A DNA stretch of 64,000 nucleotides. Origin: CAYUWG01 sp964448285 (GTDB taxonomy: Bacteria; Bacteroidota; Ignavibacteria; SZUA-365). The translations under genes and the position numbers were made by a program. The stretch covers positions 1-64,000 of the forward strand of contig CAYUWG010000011.1 in the NCBI GenBank assembly GCA_964448285.1. The letters are read 5' to 3'. Numbering within the stretch: position 1 is the stretch's first letter; each line of letters starts with the position of its first letter. Positions 7,999-17,024 of the stretch are shown piece after piece. The notes under the pieces are model-generated. The model worked only from the letters and a program-made list of their open reading frames with translations. It did no database searches and had not been told where the DNA came from.

Positions 7999-8742
7999 AT
8001 GAAACGTACTTTTACTATCGTCCTTAGCGCTGTGATGTTCTTCGCATTGGTGACTTCATCACGTACGCAAACCTTTGACGTGCTTCCCACGAAACTTGCT
8101 GAAGTCGGGCAACCGGGTCAGTTTCTAGAAACATCCGCGGAAGTGAAGAACCTCACGCTATCGGATCTCATGATTCGGGTTCAGAAGAAACGGATGGATC
8201 TCCCTCAAGGGTGGTCAACGTCCATTTGTTTAATCAACTGCTTCTCACCTGAAGCACACGATGTGACGGATCTTTTACCTGCAGGCGAAACCGCTTACTT
8301 GAAGCTCACTTTCGAAACGAGCCAGACTCCCGCGAACGGGGAAGTGGAACTCTACCTCAATCTCCTGTCGGATCCAACGGAAAACTATACCGTTGTCATG
8401 AAGGCTTCAACATTATCGACTTCTTCGACGAACGACCGGGTAGCGCTTCCGCGCTTGCTAACCATTACGCAGAGTTATCCCAATCCATTTTCAGCGGGTG
8501 AAAACAACATCGTTTCCATAGGCTACACAACGCCACGAACGGGTGTAATTTCGCTGACGGTGTACAACCTTCTCGGAAAGGAAGTCCGCACACTCGTCAA
8601 TGAAGTGAAAGGCGCCGGAGCCTACACGGTGCTCTGGGATGGCAGGGACAACAATAACGCTCCGTTACCAACCGGAATCTACGTGTATAAGATCAGCAAC
8701 GGCTCAACGACACTCACGAAGCGTTTGTTGTTGACCCGGTAG
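7999..8742 (+). CDS. secreted protein with T9SS C-terminal sorting domain
   Basis: This 247-residue protein has a Sec signal peptide (MKRTFTIVLSAVMFFALVTSS) and a central beta-rich domain of unknown type (residues about 25-145) containing a pair of cysteines (ICLINCF). It ends in a typical T9SS type A sorting domain: QSYPNPF at about residue 160, then VYNLLGKEVRTLV and a final ISNGSTTLTKRLLLTR. Such proteins are exported through the T9SS and anchored or released at the cell surface. The ATG at 7999 is chosen because AAAGGAG lies just upstream; an in-frame start at 7927 lacks a signal peptide at its N-terminus. A strong terminator follows. Confidence 0.85.
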   Translation: MKRTFTIVLSAVMFFALVTSSRTQTFDVLPTKLAEVGQPGQFLETSAEVKNLTLSDLMIRVQKKRMDLPQGWSTSICLINCFSPEAHDVTDLLPAGETAYLKLTFETSQTPANGEVELYLNLLSDPTENYTVVMKASTLSTSSTNDRVALPRLLTITQSYPNPFSAGENNIVSIGYTTPRTGVISLTVYNLLGKEVRTLVNEVKGAGAYTVLWDGRDNNNAPLPTGIYVYKISNGSTTLTKRLLLTR

Positions 8743-8762
8743 TTGTATGACAGCAGAGAGTG

Positions 8763-8795
8763 AAGGCAGTCATAACCGACTGCCTTTTTTCTTTT
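8763..8795 (+). terminator. rho-independent terminator
   Basis: AAGGCAGTC at 8763-8771 pairs perfectly with GACTGCCTT at 8778-8786 around a six-base loop and runs directly into TTTTTTC. It ends transcription of the T9SS cargo gene. Confidence 0.9.
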
Positions 8796-8823
8796 CCGTC
8801 ATGTATCTTGGTGTGACTTTGAA

Positions 8824-9240
8824 ATGATAATGACGCATCACGTGAACCTGAATTTCTTCCTCCCTGTTGCTTTTAGCTTTCTGCTATTCATGATATCCGG
8901 TTGTGGGATGACCACGTCGTTCAATGCCGGTGTTTCATCGAATGAATACTCGTTGGCTTTACAAACCACCGATCAATCGCATTTCCTCTTTCATCGAGGG
9001 AAATGGACGCTCGACTTAAAGGGAGTCTCCGGAACGGCTGATCGCGTGGACGATAACGGGACGATGACGCGGACTGATACCACTGTGAGCTACACGAATA
9101 TTGCCTCAGCGACATCTCCCGCAGGGGGAAGCCGCGGCAACACGATGGAACAATTTCTTCTCACGATTCTCGGTGTCATTCTCGTCATCGGACTCGCGGG
9201 GCTGATGCTTTATGCCGCATTCCGCGCCACGGAGCGTTAG
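8824..9240 (+). CDS. putative lipoprotein with C-terminal membrane helix, unknown function
   Basis: This is a 138-residue protein. The N-terminus has a hydrophobic stretch ending in a lipobox (FMISGC, Cys at about residue 27), and a second membrane helix lies near the C-terminus (about residues 109-131, LLTILGVILVIGLAGLMLY). The part between is polar and Thr/Ser-rich. A second ATG at 8830 is a possible start. No family is recognised. It overlaps the next gene by 29 bases in another frame, and both encode envelope proteins that precede the SpoIIE-type phosphatase, so they may form one transcript. Confidence 0.55.
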   Translation: MIMTHHVNLNFFLPVAFSFLLFMISGCGMTTSFNAGVSSNEYSLALQTTDQSHFLFHRGKWTLDLKGVSGTADRVDDNGTMTRTDTTVSYTNIASATSPAGGSRGNTMEQFLLTILGVILVIGLAGLMLYAAFRATER

Positions 9241-10141
9241 TAGACGAGCCTCAACCGCGCTTCCCTTTCTCGCGCTTTTCCTTTCGACCTGCGCGACCAC
9301 GAGCATTTACGTCCCCGTTACCTTCCCTGCGGATTTCCATCTTGAAAGCACCGACGTGTTGACCGTATCAGAGCCTTCATGGAAATCCGATTCTTCGGAG
9401 TTCGAACGCTTTCTCCAAAGTGAATTCACTTCGCGATTACACCACGCACTAAAAGAAGCTTTCCCGGAAAAATCTATCGGTGAAACACAACGATCATCCG
9501 GAGGAGGAGAGTTGATTCTTCATTCAACTATCCTTCAAGCCACCTACAACGAGTGGATTGCATCCGCTGAACTGTACGACCCTGATCAAACTCCCGCACT
9601 GAGACGCGAGCAAAAAGGCCTCGCACAACTCGCCGTACAGTTCTCGCTCTTCGATGCGAACCACAACCTCGTTCACAGCGATGTCTTCTTGCATCACGCT
9701 TCCGTGACCAATCGCATCCAAGAAACCTCATCCATTCCTCTCAACAAGGATTCTCTCCTCGAAGTCGTAACGGATGAAGTGCTGCACCAATTCATCAGTG
9801 CAACGAAAGAAAGAAAGGAAACGGCTGTCGTAAGCTTCTTCACGGATTCGCGCTATCCCGAGATTGCCAATGGCATTCGTGCAGCGAAGCAGGGAAAATG
9901 GAGCGATGCCATTGCGATTTTTCGTTCGACTGCGGAACGAAGCGCTGAGCAGGATGGAGCGGACAGGCACTGGTTCAATCTCGGCATTGCCTACCAATAC
10001 GCGCTCCAGTTTCGAGATGCACTCGTATGCTTCGAACGTGCGCGAGAGCTGCAAGCGAGTAAACGCTATGACCACGCTATCGAAGCGCTTCTGGATATGG
10101 AACGTCGAACCATGGAGTTGTATGACCACCGGCGAAATTGA
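9212..10141 (+). CDS. putative lipoprotein with C-terminal TPR motifs
   Basis: This is a 309-residue protein. A twin-arginine-containing but short N-region leads to a lipobox-like LFLSTC (Cys at about residue 27), suggesting outer-membrane attachment. Residues about 30-200 resemble the LPS/peptidoglycan-region lipoproteins that carry an LptE-like or 'DUF4136'-like alpha/beta domain, but no family is certain. Residues about 215-300 form two tetratricopeptide-like helix pairs (GIRAAKQGKWSDAIAIFRS and NLGIAYQYALQFRDALVCFE). The start at 9212 lies inside the preceding gene. It ends at the junction with the phosphatase gene (TTGA overlap with a possible TTG start there). Confidence 0.6.
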   Translation: MPHSAPRSVSRRASTALPFLALFLSTCATTSIYVPVTFPADFHLESTDVLTVSEPSWKSDSSEFERFLQSEFTSRLHHALKEAFPEKSIGETQRSSGGGELILHSTILQATYNEWIASAELYDPDQTPALRREQKGLAQLAVQFSLFDANHNLVHSDVFLHHASVTNRIQETSSIPLNKDSLLEVVTDEVLHQFISATKERKETAVVSFFTDSRYPEIANGIRAAKQGKWSDAIAIFRSTAERSAEQDGADRHWFNLGIAYQYALQFRDALVCFERARELQASKRYDHAIEALLDMERRTMELYDHRRN

Positions 10142-10173
10142 ACCGGCGAATCGTTCAACAGGAAGTCGTACAG

Positions 10174-12729
10174 ATGCAAGAAGGTAATAATCTCGTCACT
10201 CGCTTTTCCCGGTATGTTCTCGGTCCACCGTCTGAACACAGATGGCTCGATAACTATCCGGGAGCAATGCGTGCCGCTTTTGTCATTGCTGCAACAACGA
10301 TGGTGGTGTACAGCATCATCTATCTGCTTCTTTACGCGAGTGTGGTAACGGACGACAATCTCTATGTCTCGGCAAATGGTGGTGCTCGCGTCATCGAAGT
10401 TTTTCCAAATGGAGCGTCGGACAGGGCGGGGCTTCAGGTTGATGATCTCATCATTGCGGTTAACGGCCAACCAGTCAAGGATTCGTTCGAAGCGATGAAG
10501 TACATCGTTGAAGGTGTTGAAGGCAAAATCCTCGTGTACACGGTACGTCGCGGCAAACAGACTGTAGATATCGAAATCGTTTTAGCGGAACTCGGTATCC
10601 CGCTGATCACCATCATCCTCTTTACAACGGGCGTGCTCTCTATCGTGTTAGGTGTGTTCGTCGGAATAAAGCGACCGGCGCTCGGTGATGGGAGACTCTT
10701 TGCGACGGCGTTAGTGCTTGGCGGATTCTCACTCACGCTTTTTTACGGGCGGTCCCCAGTCTATTTCATCGGGACACATGCAGCGTGGAGAAACTTTCTT
10801 TTACCCCTTTTCTGGTTTTTAGGCATGGGTGCGGTGTACCATCTCGTGCTGCGCTATCCCGCACCGCGATTTAACACATCACTTCCACGGTGGTTTTATG
10901 CAGCCATCTATACTTTACCGGTCATTGCATTCTTTCTTCTCACGCTCTTCCTGCGATTAAATGAAGCGATCAGACCTGCGCTCTTAGTCGTGGTGTTCAT
11001 TGCAATCCTGGAGGTTACACTTCGTTTCATTCTTCATGCTGAGGCGAATCCACGAAGGAAGCAGATTATCCGGTACCCAAACATTGCAGGATTCATTTTA
11101 ATCGGCGCGCTGGTCGCTGGTGCATTCATCGGCGAGAAGTCGAATCTCCAGGCACTCTTTGCTCCGATGATCATAGCTCCCGGATTGTTTTTTTACCCCA
11201 TCATCCGCTATCGATTGTTTGACCTGTACTTCGTTGTCAGAAAGAATTCCATCTACAATCTCGGCGTCATTCTCACGGACGCTTTAGCGGTCATCGCAAT
11301 TCTCGGATGCATCAATGCCATTGCGAACATCACATGGGACTTTCTTGTGGTGCAGATAAGCAGGAGTTCGTTAGAGCTGGTCCGCATAGGGACGCTCGAT
11401 CCTGAGCATCGAGTCGTTACCGAGCGCAGCGTTCTGATCGTGCTATCGATAGCATGTGTCGCACTCGTATGGAAGGGAAGAAACCGGATCCGCAAATTGC
11501 TCGATCGCAGCTTCTATCGCGGTTCGTATGACTATAGGAAAGCGCTCGAGCAATTCACTTCGCTTTCGACGCGTATCGAGAGCGTGGATGTCCTTTCACA
11601 TTCCATTGTCACAGAGGTTAAGGATATTCTCCGAGTAAAGTCCGTGGCTTTTGCCCTGAGAGAAAACGGGTGCTTTGTCGTTCACGATTTCGATGGCTTG
11701 CAAGTCGCGGATAATCACCTTCCTGTCAACGCTCCGTGGTGCACCGCTCTTGAGGACAAAAGAACTTCCGAGGCCGTTCACAACCTGCGGGACGCCGAGC
11801 GTCTCCAGGAGGCTGGAGTGGAGTTTATCACTCCGGTCTTCCGCAATCACGAGATGGTTGCCCTCGTTCTGTTGGGAGAGAAGCGCTCGGAAACCAACTA
11901 CACGCGTGACGACGTCGAACTGCTCAACAATCTCGCGGTCAACATTGCAGACGCGCTCATCTCGATGAAATATTTCGAGGATGCGAAGGAGCAAGTGCGA
12001 TTGAAGCGCGAACTGGAAATCGCGCGCAAAATCCAACTGGCATCGTTACCCGCCGATATTCCGCAGTTCCCCGGAATCGACGTCGCAGCGATTTCTCTTC
12101 CCGCTTATGAAGTCGGAGGTGACTTCTATGATTTTCTTGCGCGGCATCATTCCGTTACAGTCGTGGCAGGCGACATCTCAGGAAAGGGAACGTCGGCCGC
12201 GCTCTACCTCGCGCGTGTTCAAGGGATCATTCGCGCGATCGATCTCTATGAACCTTCGCTTTGGGAGCTGTTCGTCCGGTTGAACACACAACTCTTCGAA
12301 TTCGCGGAGCGCAATATCTACCTTACGCTCGCCGCACTGCGCATCGATCTGATGAATCGCCATGCGACCTTCCTCCGGGCCGGACATCTTCCGATGCTTC
12401 ACTACGGCGCTGCGAGTCGTTCGGTCATCGTTCACAAACCGGCGGGGATCGGTATTGGGCTGGACAACAATCTGTTTGGCGAGCGATTGAAGGTCGAAGA
12501 GATCGCCCCGTCGATCGGCGATGTGTTTCTTCTCTTCTCAGACGGCATCAGCGAGGCGGTCAATCCCGACGGTGCGGAATTCGGATTACAAGCGATGCAG
12601 GATCATCTGCAGCACTCTGCCGAACTATCTGCGGAAGAAATCAAATCATCATTGCTCGATAAAATTCAACTGCACACGGGAGATGTCGAACAGCACGACG
12701 ACATGACGCTTGTCGTCGTCAAGTTTTAG
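10174..12729 (+). CDS. membrane PDZ-GAF-SpoIIE protein serine phosphatase (RsbU-like)
   Basis: This is a protein of about 851 residues. In order: a membrane helix (about residues 32-52); a periplasmic PDZ domain (about 60-130, SDRAGLQVDDLIIAVNGQ); a bundle of about eight membrane helices (about 140-375); a cytoplasmic GAF-like region (about 455-600); a linker helix; and a C-terminal PP2C/SpoIIE domain (about 620-850) with the metal-binding acidic residues in GGDFYDF, AGDISGKG and LLFSDGISEA. SpoIIE/RsbU phosphatases act on anti-sigma-factor antagonists in partner switching; no such partners lie nearby. ATG at 10174 has AGGAAG eight bases upstream; a TTG at 10138 overlapping the upstream stop is an alternative. 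Confidence 0.9.
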   Translation: MQEGNNLVTRFSRYVLGPPSEHRWLDNYPGAMRAAFVIAATTMVVYSIIYLLLYASVVTDDNLYVSANGGARVIEVFPNGASDRAGLQVDDLIIAVNGQPVKDSFEAMKYIVEGVEGKILVYTVRRGKQTVDIEIVLAELGIPLITIILFTTGVLSIVLGVFVGIKRPALGDGRLFATALVLGGFSLTLFYGRSPVYFIGTHAAWRNFLLPLFWFLGMGAVYHLVLRYPAPRFNTSLPRWFYAAIYTLPVIAFFLLTLFLRLNEAIRPALLVVVFIAILEVTLRFILHAEANPRRKQIIRYPNIAGFILIGALVAGAFIGEKSNLQALFAPMIIAPGLFFYPIIRYRLFDLYFVVRKNSIYNLGVILTDALAVIAILGCINAIANITWDFLVVQISRSSLELVRIGTLDPEHRVVTERSVLIVLSIACVALVWKGRNRIRKLLDRSFYRGSYDYRKALEQFTSLSTRIESVDVLSHSIVTEVKDILRVKSVAFALRENGCFVVHDFDGLQVADNHLPVNAPWCTALEDKRTSEAVHNLRDAERLQEAGVEFITPVFRNHEMVALVLLGEKRSETNYTRDDVELLNNLAVNIADALISMKYFEDAKEQVRLKRELEIARKIQLASLPADIPQFPGIDVAAISLPAYEVGGDFYDFLARHHSVTVVAGDISGKGTSAALYLARVQGIIRAIDLYEPSLWELFVRLNTQLFEFAERNIYLTLAALRIDLMNRHATFLRAGHLPMLHYGAASRSVIVHKPAGIGIGLDNNLFGERLKVEEIAPSIGDVFLLFSDGISEAVNPDGAEFGLQAMQDHLQHSAELSAEEIKSSLLDKIQLHTGDVEQHDDMTLVVVKF

Positions 12730-12730
12730 G

Positions 12731-14353
12731 TTAGCGCGAGACGGTTTTCCAGACATAGGTGATTTTCGCAGACGGAATTCCGCTCGATCGCGCTTCGGGG
12801 TAAAGCATGATGGACGGTTTTTCCCAGGTTCTCGTCAACCGGTTCAACAGTTCTTCCAACCGGGTCTTCCGGTCGCGGGCTTGCAGCATGGACTCGCCAT
12901 ATACGGCAATGTCGATACTGAAGAGCATGTCCTTCGGAGCGCTGCGAATCAAGTGCAAGAGGATGATGAATGCTTTGGACGATTCATCCACATGCTCTTC
13001 ACGTTTGAACAGGTCGTTCAATCCCCAGGAAACGTTCTTCGTTGGATTGAGCGGTGTTCGGTCAAGCGGAGTCGGGTCTGATCCATCGGGAATTCCGTCG
13101 CCGTCGGTATCAGGATTTCTGGGGTCGGACATCAACCCGAAATACTCCGTGTAATCGCTCGCTCCGTCATTATCGGTGTCCGTCTTTTTCGGATCGGTAC
13201 CGATGCGTACTTCCACTCCATCGGAAAGTCCATCCCCGTCAAAATCTTCGTCGAAAGCGCGAAGTCCGTGCATCCCCTCTTCGGCGTCTGAAATCCCATC
13301 ACCGTCAGTGTCCTTCATGAGTGGACTTGTGACGAATTCCAAACCGTCCGGAAGCCCGTCGCCGTCAGTGTCTCGGTTGAGTGGATCGGTTCCGCGTGCA
13401 AGTTCCAACTTGTCGTTCAGGCCGTCACCGTCGGTATCGGCGTGGAGAGGCGACGTTCCGAGGACTGTTTCCTCTAAGTCGCTCAGGCCATCGCCATCGG
13501 TATCCTTCACGAGTGGATTCGTGCCCCATCGATATACTCCTTCTCCATCTCTCAATCCGTCTCCGTCGGTGTCCGGATTCATCGGCGAAGTCCCTTTCTC
13601 AATCTCCTGTTTGTCATCGAGTCCGTCGCCATCGGTGTCGCGATCGTAGGGATTCGTTCCGAAATCACGCTCCTGCCTGTCGGTCAATCCATCGAAGTCG
13701 CTATCTCGATCAGGCGGTGGAAAGGAGTAACAGAAACCCAATCCTGCGGTGAGATACTGATCAGTCCCCGTTTTGCCCTTGAAGCCATCAAGATAATCGG
13801 TGAAGGTGTAGTGGAATGTAGAATGAAAATTCAGCGCGAAGTATTCCGAGAGCATGTAGTCGAACTCCACGCTGAAAGGAATAGCCGGCGTCCATTTCGA
13901 GTATCGCTCTTGCGGTTGTGGAAGCGATGCTCCATTTGGGTCTTGGGGTGTGAAGTAGGCCATCTCTACACCCGTTCCGAGGAACAACTCAGCACTCGGC
14001 CCGATGCGTTGCCGCCATTCAAAACCAATCCGGATCGGCATCACGAAAGACCTGTTCTTATCTCCGACACGCAAAACGGTCGTATCGAATACGGTGAAGA
14101 ACTTTCTTGTCGCGACGTACTGAAGGTCATATATACCGACATTCACCACACCATACAGCGCCCCGTCCCTGCCTACCTGACGCAGCGCGCGTTTCAGGCT
14201 GATCGCTCCGCCGCTGGAAAACTTGTTGTCGGTGAAATCGCCGTAGTATTTGGTTGCATCTGCGTGAAGGCCGAGAATCCATTCGCGCGGCGGTGCCTGT
14301 TGTGTCAAGGCGATTGTGGGGAGGAGAACGAGGGAGAGAAGAACGTATTTCAT
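12731..14353 (-). CDS. outer membrane barrel protein with ten thrombospondin type-3 calcium repeats
   Basis: This 540-residue protein has a signal peptide (residues 1-17, ending TIALTQ) and an eight-strand-like beta-barrel region (about 25-212, aromatic-rich alternating strands). Ten tandem repeats of about 22 residues follow (about 215-435), each with the DxDGDGLxD calcium-binding core typical of thrombospondin type 3/OmpA-OmpF porin-like proteins. The last 105 residues hold a LLHLI...IDIAVYGES..RKTRLEELLNRL pattern that may be a strongly diverged OmpA peptidoglycan domain. The ATG overlaps the stop of the upstream methyltransferase (ATGA at 14350-14353). An earlier in-frame start at 14461 lies inside that gene and lacks a signal peptide. 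Confidence 0.85.
   Translation of the reverse strand: MKYVLLSLVLLPTIALTQQAPPREWILGLHADATKYYGDFTDNKFSSGGAISLKRALRQVGRDGALYGVVNVGIYDLQYVATRKFFTVFDTTVLRVGDKNRSFVMPIRIGFEWRQRIGPSAELFLGTGVEMAYFTPQDPNGASLPQPQERYSKWTPAIPFSVEFDYMLSEYFALNFHSTFHYTFTDYLDGFKGKTGTDQYLTAGLGFCYSFPPPDRDSDFDGLTDRQERDFGTNPYDRDTDGDGLDDKQEIEKGTSPMNPDTDGDGLRDGEGVYRWGTNPLVKDTDGDGLSDLEETVLGTSPLHADTDGDGLNDKLELARGTDPLNRDTDGDGLPDGLEFVTSPLMKDTDGDGISDAEEGMHGLRAFDEDFDGDGLSDGVEVRIGTDPKKTDTDNDGASDYTEYFGLMSDPRNPDTDGDGIPDGSDPTPLDRTPLNPTKNVSWGLNDLFKREEHVDESSKAFIILLHLIRSAPKDMLFSIDIAVYGESMLQARDRKTRLEELLNRLTRTWEKPSIMLYPEARSSGIPSAKITYVWKTVSR
13050..13711 (-). repeat. ten in-gene repeats of about 66 bp coding for calcium-binding motifs
   Basis: The DNA repeats every 60-69 bases with a core 'ccgtcgccgtcggtatc'-like segment on the plus strand. 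It is a coding repeat (D-x-D-G-D-G-L motif), not a CRISPR: unit length varies, spacers are translated, and copies differ at silent sites. Confidence 0.85.
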
Positions 14354-15246
14354 TTGGTGGCGTGCAGTTCGTGTGGAATGAATCGTTCGCGGAGAGACGA
14401 GATGAATTCCGGTGTCGTGCCGCAACAGCCACCGACCAAGCGAGCACCTGATGCGATCCATAGCTTGGCATAATCTCCGTATTCATCGAGCGTTACTTCT
14501 CGATGCATATGCGTTCCATCGCGCTCCGGCGTTCCGACGTTCGCATAGCTTCCCACTGGAGTCGTGGTTCTGGCAAGTGCGATCTTCAGTGGATTCAATA
14601 TTGATTTTGCTGAAACACAGTTGACCATAATCGCTGCCGGTTCGCACGGCAACACGGCGTCGATCGCGTGATCGAGGGATTCTCCTGAAAGCAGAGAACC
14701 CTCCGCATCGGTCACGAAGCTGACTGCGAACTCCGCTCCCGTTTCCCTGCACGCTTCCGCTGCGATCACTGCTTCCCGAATCGTGTTCATCGTTTCGAGC
14801 AAAAGGAAATCCACTGCGAGTGATGCCATCAAGCGAACCTGTTCCCTGTGCTCTTCCCTCAACTCATCGTTCGGTGGAACGAGATGGGGTGAGTAGCAAT
14901 CCTCCACAGTCGCAATGCTTCCTGCGACCAGCGACCTCTTGCCCGATGAACTGCACGCTTCATGCGCCAGTTGCACGGCAAGCGTGTTCAGATCAATCCA
15001 CCTTCGATCGAGGTTCTCCCGTTTCAATGTGCGGATGTTCGTGCGAAACGTGTTTGTCGTAATGACGTCGGCTCCGGCTTGAAGGTATTCCCGATGGATT
15101 TGTAGAACGGTTTCCGGCTCGCGAATCAATGCGTTGGCTGACCAGAGGGGAAGACCGACATCGACACCGCGACTGTAAAGTTCCGTTCCCATGGCGCCAT
15201 CGAGCAGCACCATCGGTTGCGTGCGTAAGACTTCCGCCAGAGTCAT
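14350..15246 (-). CDS. homocysteine S-methyltransferase domain protein (MetH N-domain/MmuM-like)
   Basis: This 298-residue enzyme has a TIM-barrel fold. The zinc ligands of the homocysteine methyltransferase family are all present: Cys210 in VNC, and Cys274/Cys275 in GGCCGTTP. The start motif VLLDGAMGTELYSRG is diagnostic. It lacks the folate and cobalamin domains of MetH, so the methyl donor would be S-methylmethionine, betaine or a separate corrinoid protein. The ATG at 15246 overlaps the larE stop (ATGA); the reading frame continues upstream inside larE but that is not the start. It in turn overlaps the barrel-protein gene, making a coupled chain larB-larE-this-barrel. Confidence 0.9.
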   Translation of the reverse strand: MTLAEVLRTQPMVLLDGAMGTELYSRGVDVGLPLWSANALIREPETVLQIHREYLQAGADVITTNTFRTNIRTLKRENLDRRWIDLNTLAVQLAHEACSSSGKRSLVAGSIATVEDCYSPHLVPPNDELREEHREQVRLMASLAVDFLLLETMNTIREAVIAAEACRETGAEFAVSFVTDAEGSLLSGESLDHAIDAVLPCEPAAIMVNCVSAKSILNPLKIALARTTTPVGSYANVGTPERDGTHMHREVTLDEYGDYAKLWIASGARLVGGCCGTTPEFISSLRERFIPHELHATK

Positions 15247-16094
15247 TCCGTCCGAAGACTTGGTTCGGTGAGGAACATCGATTGCGCGACGGCGCCGCTG
15301 CGGTAAGCGCGTTTGCTGACGTCGTGAAATCCAAGCTTCATCAAAGGCGATGAACATTCAGCAAGATCGATGAGCGGAAGCAATGCAGCGTCGATTTCGA
15401 TCATCGCGATATCACCGGGTAAATGCCGGACGCGGAAGTTCGCGCGCGGATCGATGGTCGCGATAGCCCGTACGATGCTCTCCGCCTGCTCAATGCGCTT
15501 GAGATTGGTTTGTGTCGCTTCGATTCCGAATGATAATCGCGAGCGCAAACACGGCGACGCAGCGAGGTCCCAGTTCGGCAAGCCGACAAAGCGGGCAAGC
15601 TCCCGAATCTCCTCTTTCCCAAAAGGCGATAAGGGACTGACGACTCGGTGTTCTTGCGCTGCAATCAAACCCACGCGCGTCCGATCCAGAAGGTCATCGG
15701 CATTCGTTCCGTTGAAGAGCACGGTGTTCGGCGACCTTGCTTGAAGCGCATTCGATAATTTCTCCATTCCGGAGTAGAGCGCGGTTTTACAGAAGTAGCA
15801 GCTCAGTCCGATGTTCTCCACGTATTGAGGATTCCCACCCTCATCCGTCTCGATCTCTTCGAAAGGAATCCCGATGTGCTTTGCGATGGCGATGGCCGTT
15901 TCATGCTGCTGCGCGGACACTGAAGCCGACATTGCGAGTACCGCGCGGGACGTCGTTGGGAATTGATCGAACACGACGGTTGCAACCAGGCTGCTATCGA
16001 CACCACCGGAAAACGCGACGGCATTGAGCCTGTCTTCGGAGCCGGAAGTACGAACCGCTTCGCGCAGAGATCGATATCGTTCATGCACGTTCAT
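15243..16094 (-). CDS. larE: ATP-dependent sacrificial sulfur transferase LarE
   Basis: This 283-residue PP-loop protein has the SGGVDSS ATP-pyrophosphatase motif at residues 29-35. LarE adenylates a carboxylate of pyridinium-3,5-biscarboxylic acid mononucleotide and inserts sulfur, a step in making the nickel-pincer nucleotide cofactor of lactate racemase and relatives. Cysteines are C99 and C102 (SCYFCKT) and C182 (ASPCLRSR). The last lies where the sacrificial cysteine of the Lactobacillus enzyme is found; three such cysteines together also fit the variants that bind a [4Fe-4S] cluster and draw sulfur catalytically. It overlaps larB by 14 bases and the methyltransferase by four. larC and larA are not in the window. 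Confidence 0.92.
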   Translation of the reverse strand: MNVHERYRSLREAVRTSGSEDRLNAVAFSGGVDSSLVATVVFDQFPTTSRAVLAMSASVSAQQHETAIAIAKHIGIPFEEIETDEGGNPQYVENIGLSCYFCKTALYSGMEKLSNALQARSPNTVLFNGTNADDLLDRTRVGLIAAQEHRVVSPLSPFGKEEIRELARFVGLPNWDLAASPCLRSRLSFGIEATQTNLKRIEQAESIVRAIATIDPRANFRVRHLPGDIAMIEIDAALLPLIDLAECSSPLMKLGFHDVSKRAYRSGAVAQSMFLTEPSLRTE

Positions 16095-16875
16095 TGCGGC
16101 CTCCCTTCACTGCAAGCATGTTAATCCTGTGAGCGGCGGCAGCGGCTGAGACGCCGTTGTCGATGTTCACTGTGAGCACGCCCGGCGTACAACTTCCAAG
16201 AACGGACAACAATGCATTGAAGCCACCCGCGTTCACACCATAGCCGACGCTGGAAGGAACGGCGATTATCGGCACGGAGAGAAGCCCGCTCAATACGGAC
16301 GGTAAGGCCGCTTCCATACCTGCGACGCAGATGACCACGTTCATCGATGCGAGTGTTGGTATCGCGTCGAGAGTCCGGTCGAGGCAGGCAACGCCGATAT
16401 CGGCAATGCGAGTCGTGCGGCTGCCCAACGCGTGGCAGAGGATTTCGGATTCTTCCGCAACGGGGAGGTCCGACGTGCCTCCCGTGACGATGCCGATGTT
16501 TCCGAGCAGTTCTTTTTTCGCTTCCGGTTGAAAGACGATGACGCGCGAATGCGGATAATACTTCGCGGTACCGATATGCACGGCGATGCTCTCGTATTGC
16601 TCTGCACTCGCTCGCGTCGCAATGACCGTTTCGTTGCCTGACTCGATCATGCGTCGGGCTATCGCGACGATTTGATCGGGTGTTTTTCCCGTGGCAAGAA
16701 TGACTTCAGGGACTCCCGTGCGTTCGCGACGCTCTAAATCGATCCGGGCGAAATCGCCAACCTCTGAATACGAATGATGGTCGGTAATCAGCGCAGTGAG
16801 GAATGCTTCCCGCGTCAGCGCTCCCGATGTGAATTGCTCCAGCAGGCTGATGATATGCGTACGCTTGTCGTCCAT
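16081..16875 (-). CDS. larB: nickel-pincer cofactor biosynthesis protein LarB
   Basis: This 264-residue protein has a C-terminal AIR-carboxylase (PurE-like) domain. Conserved blocks are GTSDLPVAEE, ICVAGMEAALPSVLSGL, PSSVGYGVNAGG and VNIDNGVSA. LarB carboxylates and hydrolyses nicotinic acid adenine dinucleotide to pyridinium-3,5-biscarboxylic acid mononucleotide, the substrate of LarE, so the two adjacent genes perform the first two steps of the pathway. The ATG at 16875 is chosen because the following MDDKRTHIISLLEQ matches the N-terminus of the family; the frame stays open further upstream. First gene of the minus-strand operon. Confidence 0.93.
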   Translation of the reverse strand: MDDKRTHIISLLEQFTSGALTREAFLTALITDHHSYSEVGDFARIDLERRERTGVPEVILATGKTPDQIVAIARRMIESGNETVIATRASAEQYESIAVHIGTAKYYPHSRVIVFQPEAKKELLGNIGIVTGGTSDLPVAEESEILCHALGSRTTRIADIGVACLDRTLDAIPTLASMNVVICVAGMEAALPSVLSGLLSVPIIAVPSSVGYGVNAGGFNALLSVLGSCTPGVLTVNIDNGVSAAAAAHRINMLAVKGGRNERA

Positions 16876-17024
16876 GCGCGAATAATATACTTGCTTTCTT
16901 CGCAAGCTCCAGAGAAAAGGCTTTGACCTTGAAGCGGGAGGACTGTCTATCACACTGCCGGAGCGAATCGGCTCAAGACGCGTCGAAAGGCACTTTGGTT
17001 TTCGTGTGTCTGATGTCGTCTCCT

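Noticed and set aside
13050..13711. Regular 66-bp repeats resembling a CRISPR array
   Set aside because: The unit is translated in one frame as a DxDGDG calcium-binding motif, spacing varies, and it lies inside a continuous gene.
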